From: Sporodiniella umbellata | Lineage: Eukaryota; Mucoromycota; Mucoromycetes; Mucorales; Rhizopodaceae | NCBI GenBank assembly: GCA_025677835.1 | Contig: JAIXMR010000034.1 | Location: 1-64,000, forward strand | DNA length: 64,000 bases | Direction of reading: 5' to 3' | Part shown: positions 1 to 11,058 of the stretch, one piece after another | Position numbering within the stretch: position 1 is the first letter of the stretch | Layout: each line of letters begins with the position of its first letter | Program-made: the position numbers and the translations under genes | Notes under the pieces: model-generated | Databases searched by the model: none | What the model saw: the letters and a program-made list of their open reading frames with translations, nothing else | Told to the model about the DNA's origin: nothing

Positions 1-20
1 TACTCTACCCAGGCGACCCA

Positions 21-209
21 ATGTGCTTTCACAGCCAATTTATTGTATCAGTCAAACAACTAGATCAGTCATTCCTGGCAAGTGATTTGGTTTTAATGGG
101 GAGGCTTGCAACCAATGTAAAGAAAACATATGTATTAGCGGCTAGCATAGATACGCAAGAAGATGAAAAAAAAACTGTCAGTTTTTTGATAGAATGGGCA
201 GGTTTCTAA
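21..209 (+). other. Unassigned open frame in relic region
   Basis: An open frame of 62 codons in AT-rich sequence left of the LINE relic. I recognise no domain or motif. It could be a decayed upstream part of the LINE, but no reverse-transcriptase motif is visible, so this is only a placeholder. No promoter or splice structure supports it as a gene. Confidence 0.15.
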
Positions 210-511
210 TAGGTGACTAGAACATATATGCTGGTAAAGGGCTTTCTATTTTTGTATTTTTTTTTAGCACGTTGTACTGAAATAAACAAGCTGTACACTT
301 GTACATTTTGTTCATTTTTATTCCTATTAAACACACACAACTCCCTATTTATGTTAAAACTTAGATCGATTAATGTTGTTCATTTCGAATATAAACTTAA
401 AGATTGCCTATTGATATTTACTATTTATTTTTCATAGTTGCTTAATTTTCCCACATTATAACTACTTACGTTTACGTCAATAACGCGATAAACTCTTGGA
501 AAATTTGCTGA

Positions 512-973
512 TTTGATAGCCCGTCTTCAATATCGACAATCCTAAGCATATTATGGCAAAAACATCATTTTTTCCTGACATGCCCAAAAATCCAACCAGT
601 GTGGGGTCGAATAGCTGGCCTATTCATAGATGAAAATTGGACGAAACTACCAGACCTTTTGGCATCTGACATCTTAATAGCAGTATCAAAACTATCAAAT
701 TTTCCAAATAGAGACCCTAAAATTACTTTAGCGTCTTCCTTAACCACTGAACAGATAGTAGCTTGTGTTATCCTACAGATATGGCAAGCACGATGGAAAT
801 TTATTTTCCATCAAGTCCCCATAAATTGTCAGACAATAACACAACTCACAGAAAAGACTATCATATCACTAAATGACGAACTCTGTATTGAAAAGGATCC
901 CTAGTAGGTGCCAGATGTCCCCAATACATGAATCGTGCACTTAAGCCAAAAAAAAAAAAAAAAAAAAAAAAAA
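512..973 (+). mobile_element. 5'-truncated LINE (non-LTR retrotransposon) 3' end with poly(A) tail
   Basis: An open frame from 512 to the TAG at 902-904 reads like the C-terminal end of a LINE polymerase ORF: HHFFLTCPKIQPVW (H-F-x2-C-P-x4-W, as in zf-RVT regions), then WGRIAGLF, and near the end ILQIWQARWKFIF, a typical W-x3-R-W-x2-IF tail. After a 43-nt 3'UTR comes an uninterrupted A26 at 948-973, as expected for target-primed reverse transcription. An in-frame stop at 509-511 ends the readable part, so the copy is 5'-truncated or decayed. Mucorales carry LINEs, including the Grem-LINE1 family of Mucor pericentric DNA; membership of this copy is not established. The motif reading is from memory of the family. 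Confidence 0.6.
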
Positions 974-1056
974 CCTTAATTTTCAGTCAATTTGACTTTA
1001 AATAAAACCGAAACTCTCTCAGTTTCCCTACAAACAAAAATATTATGGCAAAAACA
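549..1056 (+). repeat. 16-bp direct repeat flanking the LINE 3' end
   Basis: The 16 bases tattatggcaaaaaca occur at 549-564 and again at 1041-1056, both followed within 25 bp by a T-rich stretch ending in tttttcctg. One copy is inside the LINE relic and the other about 70 bp past its poly(A) tail. This may mark an older, related insertion or a local duplication. Confidence 0.4.
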
Positions 1057-4051
1057 AAATATTTTTCATTTTTCCTGGCCGAAAAACAGTTTTTTTCGTA
1101 CTTGTTTGTTGCACGTTTTAAGATAAGCGTAGTACCGACTAAACAAACAAAATCAAGTTGACTTTGACCAACAAAAATAATAAAAGCACGTAGTATTTAA
1201 AATTAATTTGGAGTATGGAATTGGTTTCCAGTTTTTTAGTATAATAAAGGAAAGAGTTCTAAAAAATTGAGCAGATTAGAAATTATTTTATAAATCAGTT
1301 TTAGGGTGTCATCTTTCTTTAAAATAGTAAAATGAAATTGTTGGTAGTTCATTTTTTCATACTGTTTACTTTTTAAGCTTAAAGACGTTTTGAAGATTTT
1401 CAAATTCTATAAAAGATTTTTCAATTGCAAAGAAAAGTATGTCTTAGAAGTAAAAAAGAAAAAGAGATTTGGGTTATCAAAACCTACAGCGCAATTTTTT
1501 TGTCAATGGATTTGAAAGAAAAGAACATTGTCGAAACATACCTCCACTACTGAAAGAATAAATGCTGAGAACTACTTCTAAAGAAAAAAAATTAAATAGG
1601 CCTAGTATACAACATTGTGCACGTTGTCACATATAGCTTTGTTTGATTTGTACACATTGTATCATCTCAATGATAGTAAGACAGCCTATCATGTTATATA
1701 GATTACTATAAGTTTACTCGCATTTATACTGCTACTCGAATAACGCGAAACTTAGAGAATTATACTCAGAACAAGCGTGTGTGTGTGTGTTTTACTATCA
1801 GTAAAGATACCACAAAATAGATAAAACACACAGACAGTTTTTTAACAGATGAAAATCTTACTACTGTAGTGTTCGCTCTCTTATAAGTTGAGACATTTGT
1901 TATTATGAATGCAATCCAACCTTGGTAGCATTAGTTTTAAAAAGCCTCAATTATTTATATTACTGCTGTCTATTGAAGTTTAAAACGAACGATAAAATTT
2001 GCAAGGTTATGGAGCACCTTCTAAACATCTAGCACTCTGTTAGTCAAGACGCTAACTACGCAATGTATAAAGTATACAAACAAAACCTGCGGAGAATAGA
2101 TACCAAAATCTATATGTTATAGCACTAGCCTTTGCTATGAATTGAACCCGTATTATGTCTTGATTGTTTATTAACTTACAAAACCAAAATTTTTAATCAT
2201 CAAAGTACCAATGTCTAGCTATACACCTACTTTTTTATTGTATATGACTTTTATGAATAGATATGAGTCCTAGTGGCTACGATTAGATGTGGATATACAT
2301 TTGTCTTCACCAATATAAAGCTGTAGCTGCCGAGTGTTTAGATTTAGATTTGCACAATTACTCAAGCATTGGTTTCTTGTCGAATAACGTGTACGATAAC
2401 TGAGTTATTAGTTATATATATACAATCGCATACTAAACATCGTCTTATCTATGTTTATTAAGTACACACTTTGTCCAATGGAATTTACCTAATTTGTATT
2501 CTAGCTCATATTAAACCGGATTCAATTAGATTATTGTTTCAAGACTTTTTAACCTATTTCAAGGTATTAAAAAGAGTCAAAAAATGGTCCATTAAGGATT
2601 TACTCTTAAAAACGAACATATAGCCGCATTAGTTTTAATAAATACAGAAACAACTGGATTGAGAGATTCCCATATCATTATTTGTAAAAATAAGAGAAAA
2701 GATGATTGTGTGAGAACATTATTGTTGAACAAGTAAAAATTGCTATGTAGCATGTCAAAAGGTCACACTTGTGAACATATTCACTATAGTTGCGGATAAA
2801 CAGCATGAAGCAAAGCAAAAAAGAAAAAAAAAAAGCATACAGAGTCTAAATACCACAGATCGTCAAATAGTACAAAAACCTTATTATATTGCACATTAAG
2901 AATGATTGTTGTGCTTTTGGGTAGACAGTAACCCTAAACATGTATCTTTTTGAATTCTGACCTCAGTTTTATAAACTATCCTGATTTAGCGGCTTGGATT
3001 ATTAATCGATAAAATAAAAAGTAGTTCGCTAGGAAAATAAAGTGAGACAGTTTTTAACAGCGAAGACAATTCTGGTCTATATAAAGTAAATTTGCCTTTA
3101 ATCACGTGAGTGGATTAACCAGCCAAGTACCTGCATTTTTATAAACTTCTAGCTAATCATGCTTATCTGGACAAAAGCTGTATTTTGTAAATTGAAAATA
3201 TCTATATAATTTTTTTTGGACTTTTAATCTTGAAGTCTTCTTTTTTTTATTTTTTTTTGTCTTTGCCGTCACCTTATCTTACAGATGCATCTATTTTATA
3301 ATATCTCAGTATCGTTTTGTTCCTTTTCTTTTCTTATTAAGCAAAACTAGCTTAGCCAACCACCTTTTGACTCTGAATTAAGGGATTTATTGTCCATAAA
3401 AGTTTTGTTTCTTAGTTTTTCAAATAGATAATGACCTATAAAAGTCTTGAATGTTCTTACCAACACAAATAGCGGTTTAGTGTCCTGCAATGTAAGTATA
3501 ATCAATAATACTCCAGTTTATGTCTGACTGATTGTTTTTTGTTAGGCGCTTTTGAGATTAGTGGCCATTTCTCAAAATTTTAATTCTTTTTTCCAATAAT
3601 AATACACTATGAGTCAAACGCTTTCTACTGTGAGAATGAACAAGAGTAAATTTACAGTGAGGAAAATTAAATGCTATAGATCTAATGAAAGGTATATTAA
3701 CTGACAGATGGGCATAAAGTTTAGCACTGCTAGACATTGGTATTGGGAATACAAGAAAACATAGAGTATACTCTACAAAAAAATCAGAGCTAAACAAACA
3801 AAGCCTTCCTAAATCTTCCGAAAAACATGAGTAGCATATCCAGAATATAGCCGATGTAAATTCTCAACTGCGTACTGTCAATATTATTGATTCATTAACT
3901 TCTATGTTCGAAAGCCTTTTTGTTTTCAAAAGACAAATGAACCATAATCTAAAAAAAAAAACATTTTTACTCTGTAAAAAGGTTAAAATTTAAACAGAAA
4001 TTAAGAGGTTTAGATGGTAATCTTACAAAATATGTATGGATAGTTTATGCA
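974..4051. other. AT-rich stretch without recognisable genes
   Basis: About 3 kb of strongly AT-rich sequence. All frames are broken by frequent stops and the longest open frame (about 80 codons, minus, 3558-3797) resembles nothing I know. A short (GT)n microsatellite lies near 1776-1790. No splice-consistent gene, RNA gene or clear repeat was found. It looks like relic-rich, gene-free DNA. Confidence 0.5.
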
Positions 4052-4261
4052 TTGGAAGAATCTGGCCTGAGTAACGGAAAAAAACGTATGTTCATAGATG
4101 AAGCAGGATCTAACATCAACACTAGAAAAAGCAGGAAAAGATCAAACGTAGAAATGCCTACTATTGCAGAAGTTGAAAAAACAGGATTGTCTTTATATCA
4201 AATCATTAAGACTATTTACTCTTTAAGTGAAGAAATAAAGGGCCCAAGTAAAAGAGGCTGA
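4052..4261 (+). pseudogene. Possible transposon-derived fragment
   Basis: A 69-codon frame contains MFIDEAGSNINTRKSRKR, which resembles the start of the catalytic core of IS630/Tc1-like DDE transposases (FIDEAGFNIN). The following lysine-rich part does not fit the family well. No element ends are visible and the flanks are full of stops. It is either a mosaic fragment or a chance match, so function is not claimed. Confidence 0.25.
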
Positions 4262-5309
4262 GCAACCTAAGAAGAGAAAGGTTACGAGAAGCGTTGATCG
4301 ATGGCATGCGGGGCCTTCAAGGAGAACCTTTTTGTAGAGTGTATCGAGGTTGAAAACGACACCACAAATAAACTGTCTTCATAAGGTACAACTACAGTAC
4401 ACTTTATAAAATTCACGAAAGAGCTTCTAGGAGTTCTAAATATTTTAAAAGGTTTTAAGGGTATTTATATTTTAATAACTATTTGCACTATTAATAAATT
4501 GTAACCAATACTAAGAGTGACTGAAAGCAGAAGGCATAAAATTTTATATCCTCCTCTACAGTCATTGAATTAAATTCAGTCTAACAACTATGTTCTCTGG
4601 TTAAAAGAAAAATGAAGTACAAGAAAAAACTTTGTTTGAAAGAATTGTTGAAGCTTGCAATATCGCATTAGTCGGTTATCTTCGTGAAACTTCCAGAAAA
4701 AAAGCCAGTCTATTTAAATTCCTAAGACGCTACTTATAAGAGGAAGTGAATAGAGCGGCGTCTGCTTCCATTGGTCTAAACTATGTCTGTAGACTTTCTT
4801 CCTCTGAGAGGTGGAAAATGCTCCCAATAGCAGAATGACCCACTGCATGTGATTCAAAACATTATTTTGGAATACATGCTGTTGTCTGGCGGACCAGATT
4901 ACTTGGTGGATGGAGGCAGTAATCTGCTCAGTACAGAAATCTAGGGCGCTTTAATATTGGGGTTTTTGTTAAGGAGCGATAATCGAATTTTAACAAATGG
5001 TTGTTGGTTTCAAAAGCGCTCAATGAAAAACAAAAAGCAACTAGTCAGATCTTTACAGTGCTTCTAGCGTCAGCTGGCCACCCTTTAAACAAGTTGCTCG
5101 TCCCAAGTACCAGTCATAGCTTTTTTCGTTATTAGTTCGAAAATGTATTCTAACATTTTTATTCTGAGTTTGGAAGAGGGAGCATATTTGACATCAGTGT
5201 TAACAAAGCAGAAGCATATGTCGAGGCTCTTTCTTTCCGTCCTATACTGAGTGCGCTGTTTATACCGAGAAAGATAGATTGATGTACCTATGTTGTTTTC
5301 AAAAAAGGC
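4262..5309. other. Relic-like sequence, no intact gene
   Basis: Frames with fairly protein-like runs are interrupted every 20-60 codons (for example a plus-strand run near 4640-4800). This looks like decayed coding DNA of transposon origin, but I could not assign it to a family. Confidence 0.3.
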
Positions 5310-6115
5310 GTAAAAAATAAAGAAGCCGCGACAGCTGCAAATGTCAACTTGCATACCGTACGTAAACGAAAGCAAAAACAGTAACAGAGCTCGGAAGAGT
5401 ATATTCCTTATAAGCTGGCAAACTCAGTCCCTCCTCGTTTAGTAATTCAGTTACATGATAGACACAAAGATCATTTGGTAAAGTTTTTTGATGAAAAAAT
5501 GGGCTACTGTCGGCGACACCGCCAAAGATTTGACATAGAGCTTTGAAAAGCTTAAGATAAAAAAAATTCAGGTCGTAGAATTTACGAAAAATTAATGTAA
5601 CCTTATATCAAAGCAATTTCAAAACATCCTACTACGAGAAATAACCCTATTATGATTGAAAAAGGCGCTGTTTGGGTGAAAGTGTAGCCAGTGAATGGAG
5701 TGCTTTACCTTCAGAATTGTGCATTTTTATACAAGCCAGGATTTGACATCAATATGACTCGCGAAAGAGTTTGGTCAGAAGGTGGCGAACCTGCTATTGT
5801 AAAAAATTCATTAGGAAGAGCTGCATCACATACAGTATTGGGTGCTATTTCTTCTGTAGGGGCTATAAATGTGTCTATGAGAGAGTCTTGGAATGTGAAG
5901 AGAGAAAAAGCGGCTGAAGCAACCAAGCTTAGGGCACCTAATCACAAGATAGCAATGACAAAATAAACTACAGCAGCTCTTTACATGCTTTTATTATTGA
6001 CATAATGAATATTATAAACACATTCTCTGAAATGCAAGGATTTTGTATGGTTATGGATAATGCTTCCATAAATATTCCTAGTGTGATTGACTCTTGAAAT
6101 GTCGCGATACTGATA
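5310..6115 (+). pseudogene. Decayed IS630/Tc1-like DDE transposase
   Basis: Plus-strand fragments follow the order of this transposase family. A helix-turn-helix-like segment (EAATAANVNLHTVRKRKQ) lies at about 5320-5380. LHDRHKDHLVKFFDE follows near 5450-5500. A segment at about 5740-5870 contains GFDINMTRERVWSEGGEPAI and then SHTVLGAISSVGAI. FSEMQGFCMVMDNAS lies near 6025-6065 and carries the second catalytic Asp in the MDN motif. Stops and frameshifts separate the blocks, and the first catalytic Asp position (normally FIDE) reads FLYK, so the protein is dead. I see no clear terminal inverted repeats. Identification is from family patterns. Confidence 0.6.
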
Positions 6116-6233
6116 ATGAGATAGATTCTGTGAACAAATAGATGTTGTTCAACGCACTAGGTTATTTATGGTTCATATTCAATTGATGCTTTACGATTAT
6201 CGTTTCTTTTTATATGTCATTGTTTAAAAAAGT

Positions 6234-6940
6234 ACTTACAGAATGCCAACATCATCCAATTTCTTTGGTTCCAATTTAGAGAAGCAATGATTTGTATACT
6301 TCATACATTCATCCAAGACATTTAGTTCTTCTACCATCCATGGATCATAATCCTCAATACTACAAGTATCTTCATCTTTTTCTGGGACGTCTGATTCTTC
6401 TAGTAAATTATAATTTCCTTTTCTTCCAGTATGGCTTTGTTGCAATTCAGGTAAGTTGACTAAATCCCACTCCCAGCTAGTCTAAAAAAGTGATAGTTTT
6501 GTATTTAAAACATATATACTCAAAGCCCCCCGAATATACACTACCTCTTGATTATTACTGTTGATGCCATTATTATCATGATCATCATGTTTGGTTTTTA
6601 AACGTTTGTTTAACAACCTATCAACAACTGACATTAGACTACTATTAAGTGCATATCAAACAAAACAGTAAAAACAAAAGTACTCACACCAAGTCTTTAT
6701 GAGACTCGTTTTTATGTCTCAAGATCAAGCCTACGTTCAGTCCAAACTGTTTAGCATTTTCAAGGTCATCAAATTCCAATTCATGTTGCACTTCAAGCTC
6801 CTTTTCCTCAAGTTCTATACGCTTCCAAAACGCTTTCTCTTTTGAAGTTCCTTTGTACTTTCGAAAACTATCAATGAGTTGACGAAGACTCTTTCGTCCA
6901 TGATGTACTTGGTCCCCTTTTTGATGTCATTTTCTGTAGT
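6234..6940 (-). pseudogene. Transposon-associated multicopy protein, N-terminal part, probably frameshifted
   Basis: Three minus-strand segments join with good splice sites. Segment a (about 6935-6688) reads RKYKGTSKEKAFWKRIELEE and later FGLNVGLILRHKNESHKDL. Segment b is 6638-6545, with donor GT|GTGAGT before it and acceptor AGTAG. Segment c is 6481-6240, starting TSWEWDLVNLPELQ, and ends at a GTAAGT donor. The phases agree. The likely start (MTSKRGPSTSWTKES) is one base out of frame with the rest, so the 5' end looks broken. The pattern resembles an expanded Mucorales family of unknown function that I remember around transposons. Downstream exons were not found. Confidence 0.45.
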
Positions 6941-7082
6941 GACATCAACATAAAGCATTTCTGGTAAGCCAAAATGCAAAATAATATCACTTAATATGCA
7001 TACACCTTTATACTGACATGTCTGACAACATTCAACTTTTGTTGAAAGGGTTAATATAAGCCTTACACCAAAGTATAAAGAC

Positions 7083-7634
7083 ATGAAACTCGATTTTGGC
7101 ATTTACGCCAATCGACTATCACAAAGATTTGTTGTTTTGGTTGCTGAAATAAAATCTATCAAAAGCCATCAAAAATTGGAGAGCGACAAGGTCAAAATTG
7201 GAAGAGAAATGAAAATTACGATAAACGAGTTGTTTGATATCGGGATCCAAGATCCAACAGTCTTTGGAATCTTGGTCATGCATGACGTCTTATACCTCTA
7301 TACAATGCATCTTGGCGGGCCCAAAGCATACATCTTGACTGAACTTCCATCCACCCCAATGGCCAACTCAGCAGGCAATCTTGTCTTAATCCCATCCATT
7401 GTATCTAAACTTGTTCTGCTTAAGGTTATCCCAACAATATAATGTAATCGAGAGTTAACAATTACTTATTTCATATTCATTTAGGATTTGTCTATCGCTA
7501 TGACAGAAAAAATTCATGACCATACTAAAGCAGTTCGAGACGGAAAGGCACTTAAAAAAAGCTCAGTCCCAAAAGCTTGGCTAAACAAGGGGTCGTATAA
7601 ACTTAAAAGAATTAACGAAACAAAACAAAAATAA
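7083..7634 (+). pseudogene. C-terminal fragment of a transposon-associated, nuclease-like multicopy protein
   Basis: Two exons join in phase: 7083-7424, intron with GTTATC donor and TTTAG acceptor, then 7485-7634 ending at TAA, giving 163 residues. The fragment has MKLDFGIY, then FVVLVAEIKSIKS, then LESDKVKIGREMKITINEL and PTVFGILV. The spacing of an Asp before hydrophobic-A-E-I-K resembles the D...(D/E)xK core of PD-(D/E)XK nucleases; this is inference. It resembles the C-terminal part of a multicopy Mucorales family. A usable upstream region is not visible, because a stop lies at 7023-7025 and a minus-strand fragment sits head to head only about 150 bp away. It is probably a truncated or rearranged copy. 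Confidence 0.45.
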
Positions 7635-10330
7635 AAATGTGTGGCTTCTTGTCTTTCAAGTTTGGTTGTAACAACAATGTATCAGCCTCCTCATACTCAT
7701 TGGTTACATGTCATCTCATCTTTTGGTAGTAAATCAAAGTATTTTATAAAACCATATCTGTTTATTCTTTGCAGATGACTGAGTTTTGCATATTCCCTTT
7801 ATTCATTTTATATAGCTGGTAGTCATACTTCTGGATCTCTTCCAAAGTTACACCACATAAAAACCAATATAGAAGACATATTCCGTTTTTTCCTTGACGG
7901 TTTATACAAACACTTTATCTAAAAATTGATGGGATTTTTTGTACTTGATGAACCTGCAATAAGCCCTGGAAAGATACATCAGATTTTTCATATGAACCAA
8001 ATCCAGCGCTAGTCTTCAGTGGATTCGTATGACCCCCTCCTAGTTGCTACATTGGCTAGATAATAACAACCAGAAATGGCAGTCCATCTCCTACAGTTGT
8101 GTTGACATTCTCTGACATTTGTAAGTTGCCAATTGTCAGGTTTTATCCTCGCAACGTTATATAAGACATTAGAATAGGTTTTAAAACTTCATAGTCTTTT
8201 GAAAACATACCTTTTAGTTTCATAGATATTGAAAGCTGCTGAGTATCCATCAAAAAGAGCATTAGCGCCGTTAGCCAGACCAGGGCCTTTTACTGTTCAA
8301 AAAATTTTTGTGAGTATCTTATAATAAACAATTTTTAAAATATAAAGAAGACCTCCAGAGACAACGGATAGATTTCAAGCATTTGAAGTTAAACAATTGG
8401 GTCTTTTTAAAGTTGACGAAGAGAAAACTAATTGCTCATCTAGTACATGAAACTTTTTTTAATTCCATAAAACGAACTATGAAGGATATTTTCCTAATTC
8501 AAATGGATTAAAAGATGTGATGATGTACAATATTGGAATATTAGAAGGGTCAAACGACATATTGTCTAGGGAAAAAGACAAAGAAAAGATCCCGAAAATG
8601 ACCTTATAAAAACTGAGAAAGACGCGATAAACATAAAAAATTTACTGAATAGTATACCCAAGTAGAAAATATGAAAACAATTGAAGATGGAGAGATATAT
8701 AAAATATTAAGCAGTGAAGAAACGAATTGTGATATTGAAAATACAACAAATATAAAGCAAGTGAAACTTAAGGTGTTAGTTACAGGTCTGTCGTAGAGTA
8801 AAATGATGAGGAAATACAACAAATAGTAGTTTCCCACTAGCTTTACTAACATGAACGATGTTTATTTTTGCTATTAACACTGTAGTTAAGGTAAAGTAAG
8901 ACAGTAAGCATGAGAAAAAAACTCCAAGGTATCTATGTATTTAAAAGCTTAGTATGTTCTCTAGAGCCTTCTCTTACCCAGTTTACTTTCGGCCGTTGAT
9001 GCTTGGTTGCGCTGGCACTGATACTTGTAAGGTGATGAGAGTTTTAAGAAGTTAATAAACAAACGAAATAATCAGAAGAACCAAATCTATTTAGCTCTGA
9101 TGTTAAAGTTCTGATTTTAATTATTGTTTCTATTTTTTTCTTTCTTTTTTCTCAGCGCATCTTTACTACTAGAGATGACCCTCAGACGAATCTGTTTGTA
9201 TCGGTTATGATTACAACCGATCTTTCTTCTCTCTTTATTGCTTGTTTTGAAATGGGTTTCGAGGTTTACGGGGTCAAGGTCTAAATTTCTTTACTGCATA
9301 TACTGATTCTATGTTTGCGCATATCGGATCATTTGAACATACTGCTTTCTTTAAACACCAATCAATAATACGCATTTCAAGTTTTGTAGCTTTATTTTTG
9401 GTAGTACATTTTAACAATAGAAGGATAATGCTCCTAGCAGCTGAACTATAAGAACTGATTTATTTTTTAATGGAGTACAGTCATTTGGCTTACTTTGCAG
9501 AATATAGACCAACACCGTTCTGTTTTTTTTATGCTTAGAAGCCCTTTTGTTTTTTGTTTTTTTTTTTTAAAAAAAAAACTGTGTACTGAATATCTACTTT
9601 TACAACTTTTCATCATTGTAAACTTTAGACCAGTACTTATCTGTCTGACAGTGTTTTTTTATTTTACTTTGCTGTATCTGTACATAGTGTACTTGAGATA
9701 GGCATTTTTAAATGATAAACAGTAAAGTTAATTGTATATAACACGTTTTAACTGACTTTTGAGAATGCTTACCAGTCAAAAGGTATCTACCCTATCTAAA
9801 GACAGGTAACCGTTTGCCAAAAAGCTTTACTTGTCTTGTGCCCGCATAGTTAAAATCAACTCATTCTGACTATATCATGTTTCGACCAATAGCTCTTTGC
9901 CCAAAGAACTGAAACAAACCTCAATATACTGTAATAAAAATATATAGACTACACTTGTTCCTGTTTTAATTTGATTCTTTTTTTTACAAAATAAAAAAAA
10001 AGCCAGTTTGACCACTTTTAGGGATGCGCAAAACGACTGTGTTGGGAGATGGACTAGTTTTCAAAGCAAATACGATATAGAGATCAAACCATAGGATTAA
10101 AGCTATCTGTACAACACCATTCTGTATTACAATACACTTTCATAGATTACAATCTCTCTTTATCGTATTTTGGAGACTTTTTTTGGGTTGTCACAGGTCA
10201 TATATACTGGAAGCCGAAATTTTTCGCCCAATCAAGATTGTATTTCAACAGACTCTTTGTTATTTTCCTTTTTTTTTTTTTTTTTTTCTCACAATCATTA
10301 TTTTTACGGATAACATTTTAAAATTCAAAG
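7635..10330. other. AT-rich spacer with decayed coding remnants
   Basis: No intact gene. A minus-strand stretch at about 8060-7760 has protein-like but interrupted frames, and a plus-strand run near 8340-8850 is similar. Neither could be assigned. A perfect T12A10 palindrome lies at 9557-9578. The last part (9.9-10.3 kb) is T-rich and probably holds the promoter of the next gene; tatatactgg at 10201-10210 could be its TATA element. Confidence 0.35.
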
Positions 10331-10789
10331 ATGTCCAACAAACGTAGTAGATCTCCTTCACTGACACTTAGCCATAATAAATCCCCACGAACTAATGAGA
10401 GTACTGTACTGATTGAATTGACTGAAGTGCTTAATCAAATCAACTCAACCCCTTCTTCTGGCGAAATATCTGCTGAGCTGATGGAAACTTTTAAAATACT
10501 GTTATTAGAGATCGAACACATGTCATCCGATGAAAACAATCCTGAAGCGAAGTTTGTGAAATATGAAAGCGATCGATGTTTAGAATCTTGGTTTGATGAT
10601 CTGCTAGAGCGCTGTGGCGATGATCTAGATTGGGATGATCTGTCGCTTGCTCTTGTTTTAGAAGAAGAAGAGAAAACGCTAAAAGATAATAGTGACAAAG
10701 GAGAAGAAGAAGAGGAAGAAGAGGAAGAAGAAGAAATTATCATTATAGATGACGAAGAATCTCCTTTGCAGCATTTAACAGTGTCATAG
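10331..10789 (+). CDS. Small acidic protein of unknown function
   Basis: A single-exon frame of 152 codons starting at the first ATG after a T-rich leader. The first 20 residues are Ser/Lys/Arg-rich (MSNKRSRSPSLTLSHNKSPR). The middle is Asp/Glu-rich, with ESWFDDLLERCGDDLDWDDL, and a run of Glu plus IIIIDDEE lies close to the C-terminus. There is no membrane segment or known domain. Acidic tails of this kind occur in nuclear and chaperone-like proteins, but nothing specific can be claimed. It is the first gene-like unit to the right of the relic zone. Confidence 0.6.
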   Translation: MSNKRSRSPSLTLSHNKSPRTNESTVLIELTEVLNQINSTPSSGEISAELMETFKILLLEIEHMSSDENNPEAKFVKYESDRCLESWFDDLLERCGDDLDWDDLSLALVLEEEEKTLKDNSDKGEEEEEEEEEEEIIIIDDEESPLQHLTVS

Positions 10790-11058
10790 ATATGTTGTAC
10801 AGCATTGTTTTTTGTTTACTTTTGATGTGCAATAATACCAAAAACATAACTATTGCATCACTTTGTATCATATATATTCAGATAAACACGAATGGCAAAT
10901 AAATCATAGTTCTTATTGAATGAGAAAAAAAAAAACTTTTGATTGGATTATGAAATTATATATACACACAGGATAGAGAACAGCAAAGGTACTGGATCAT
11001 TACCGGAAATTTATTGTATACATTCATATGTTTTTTATTTTTTGGTTTTAACAAAAGC

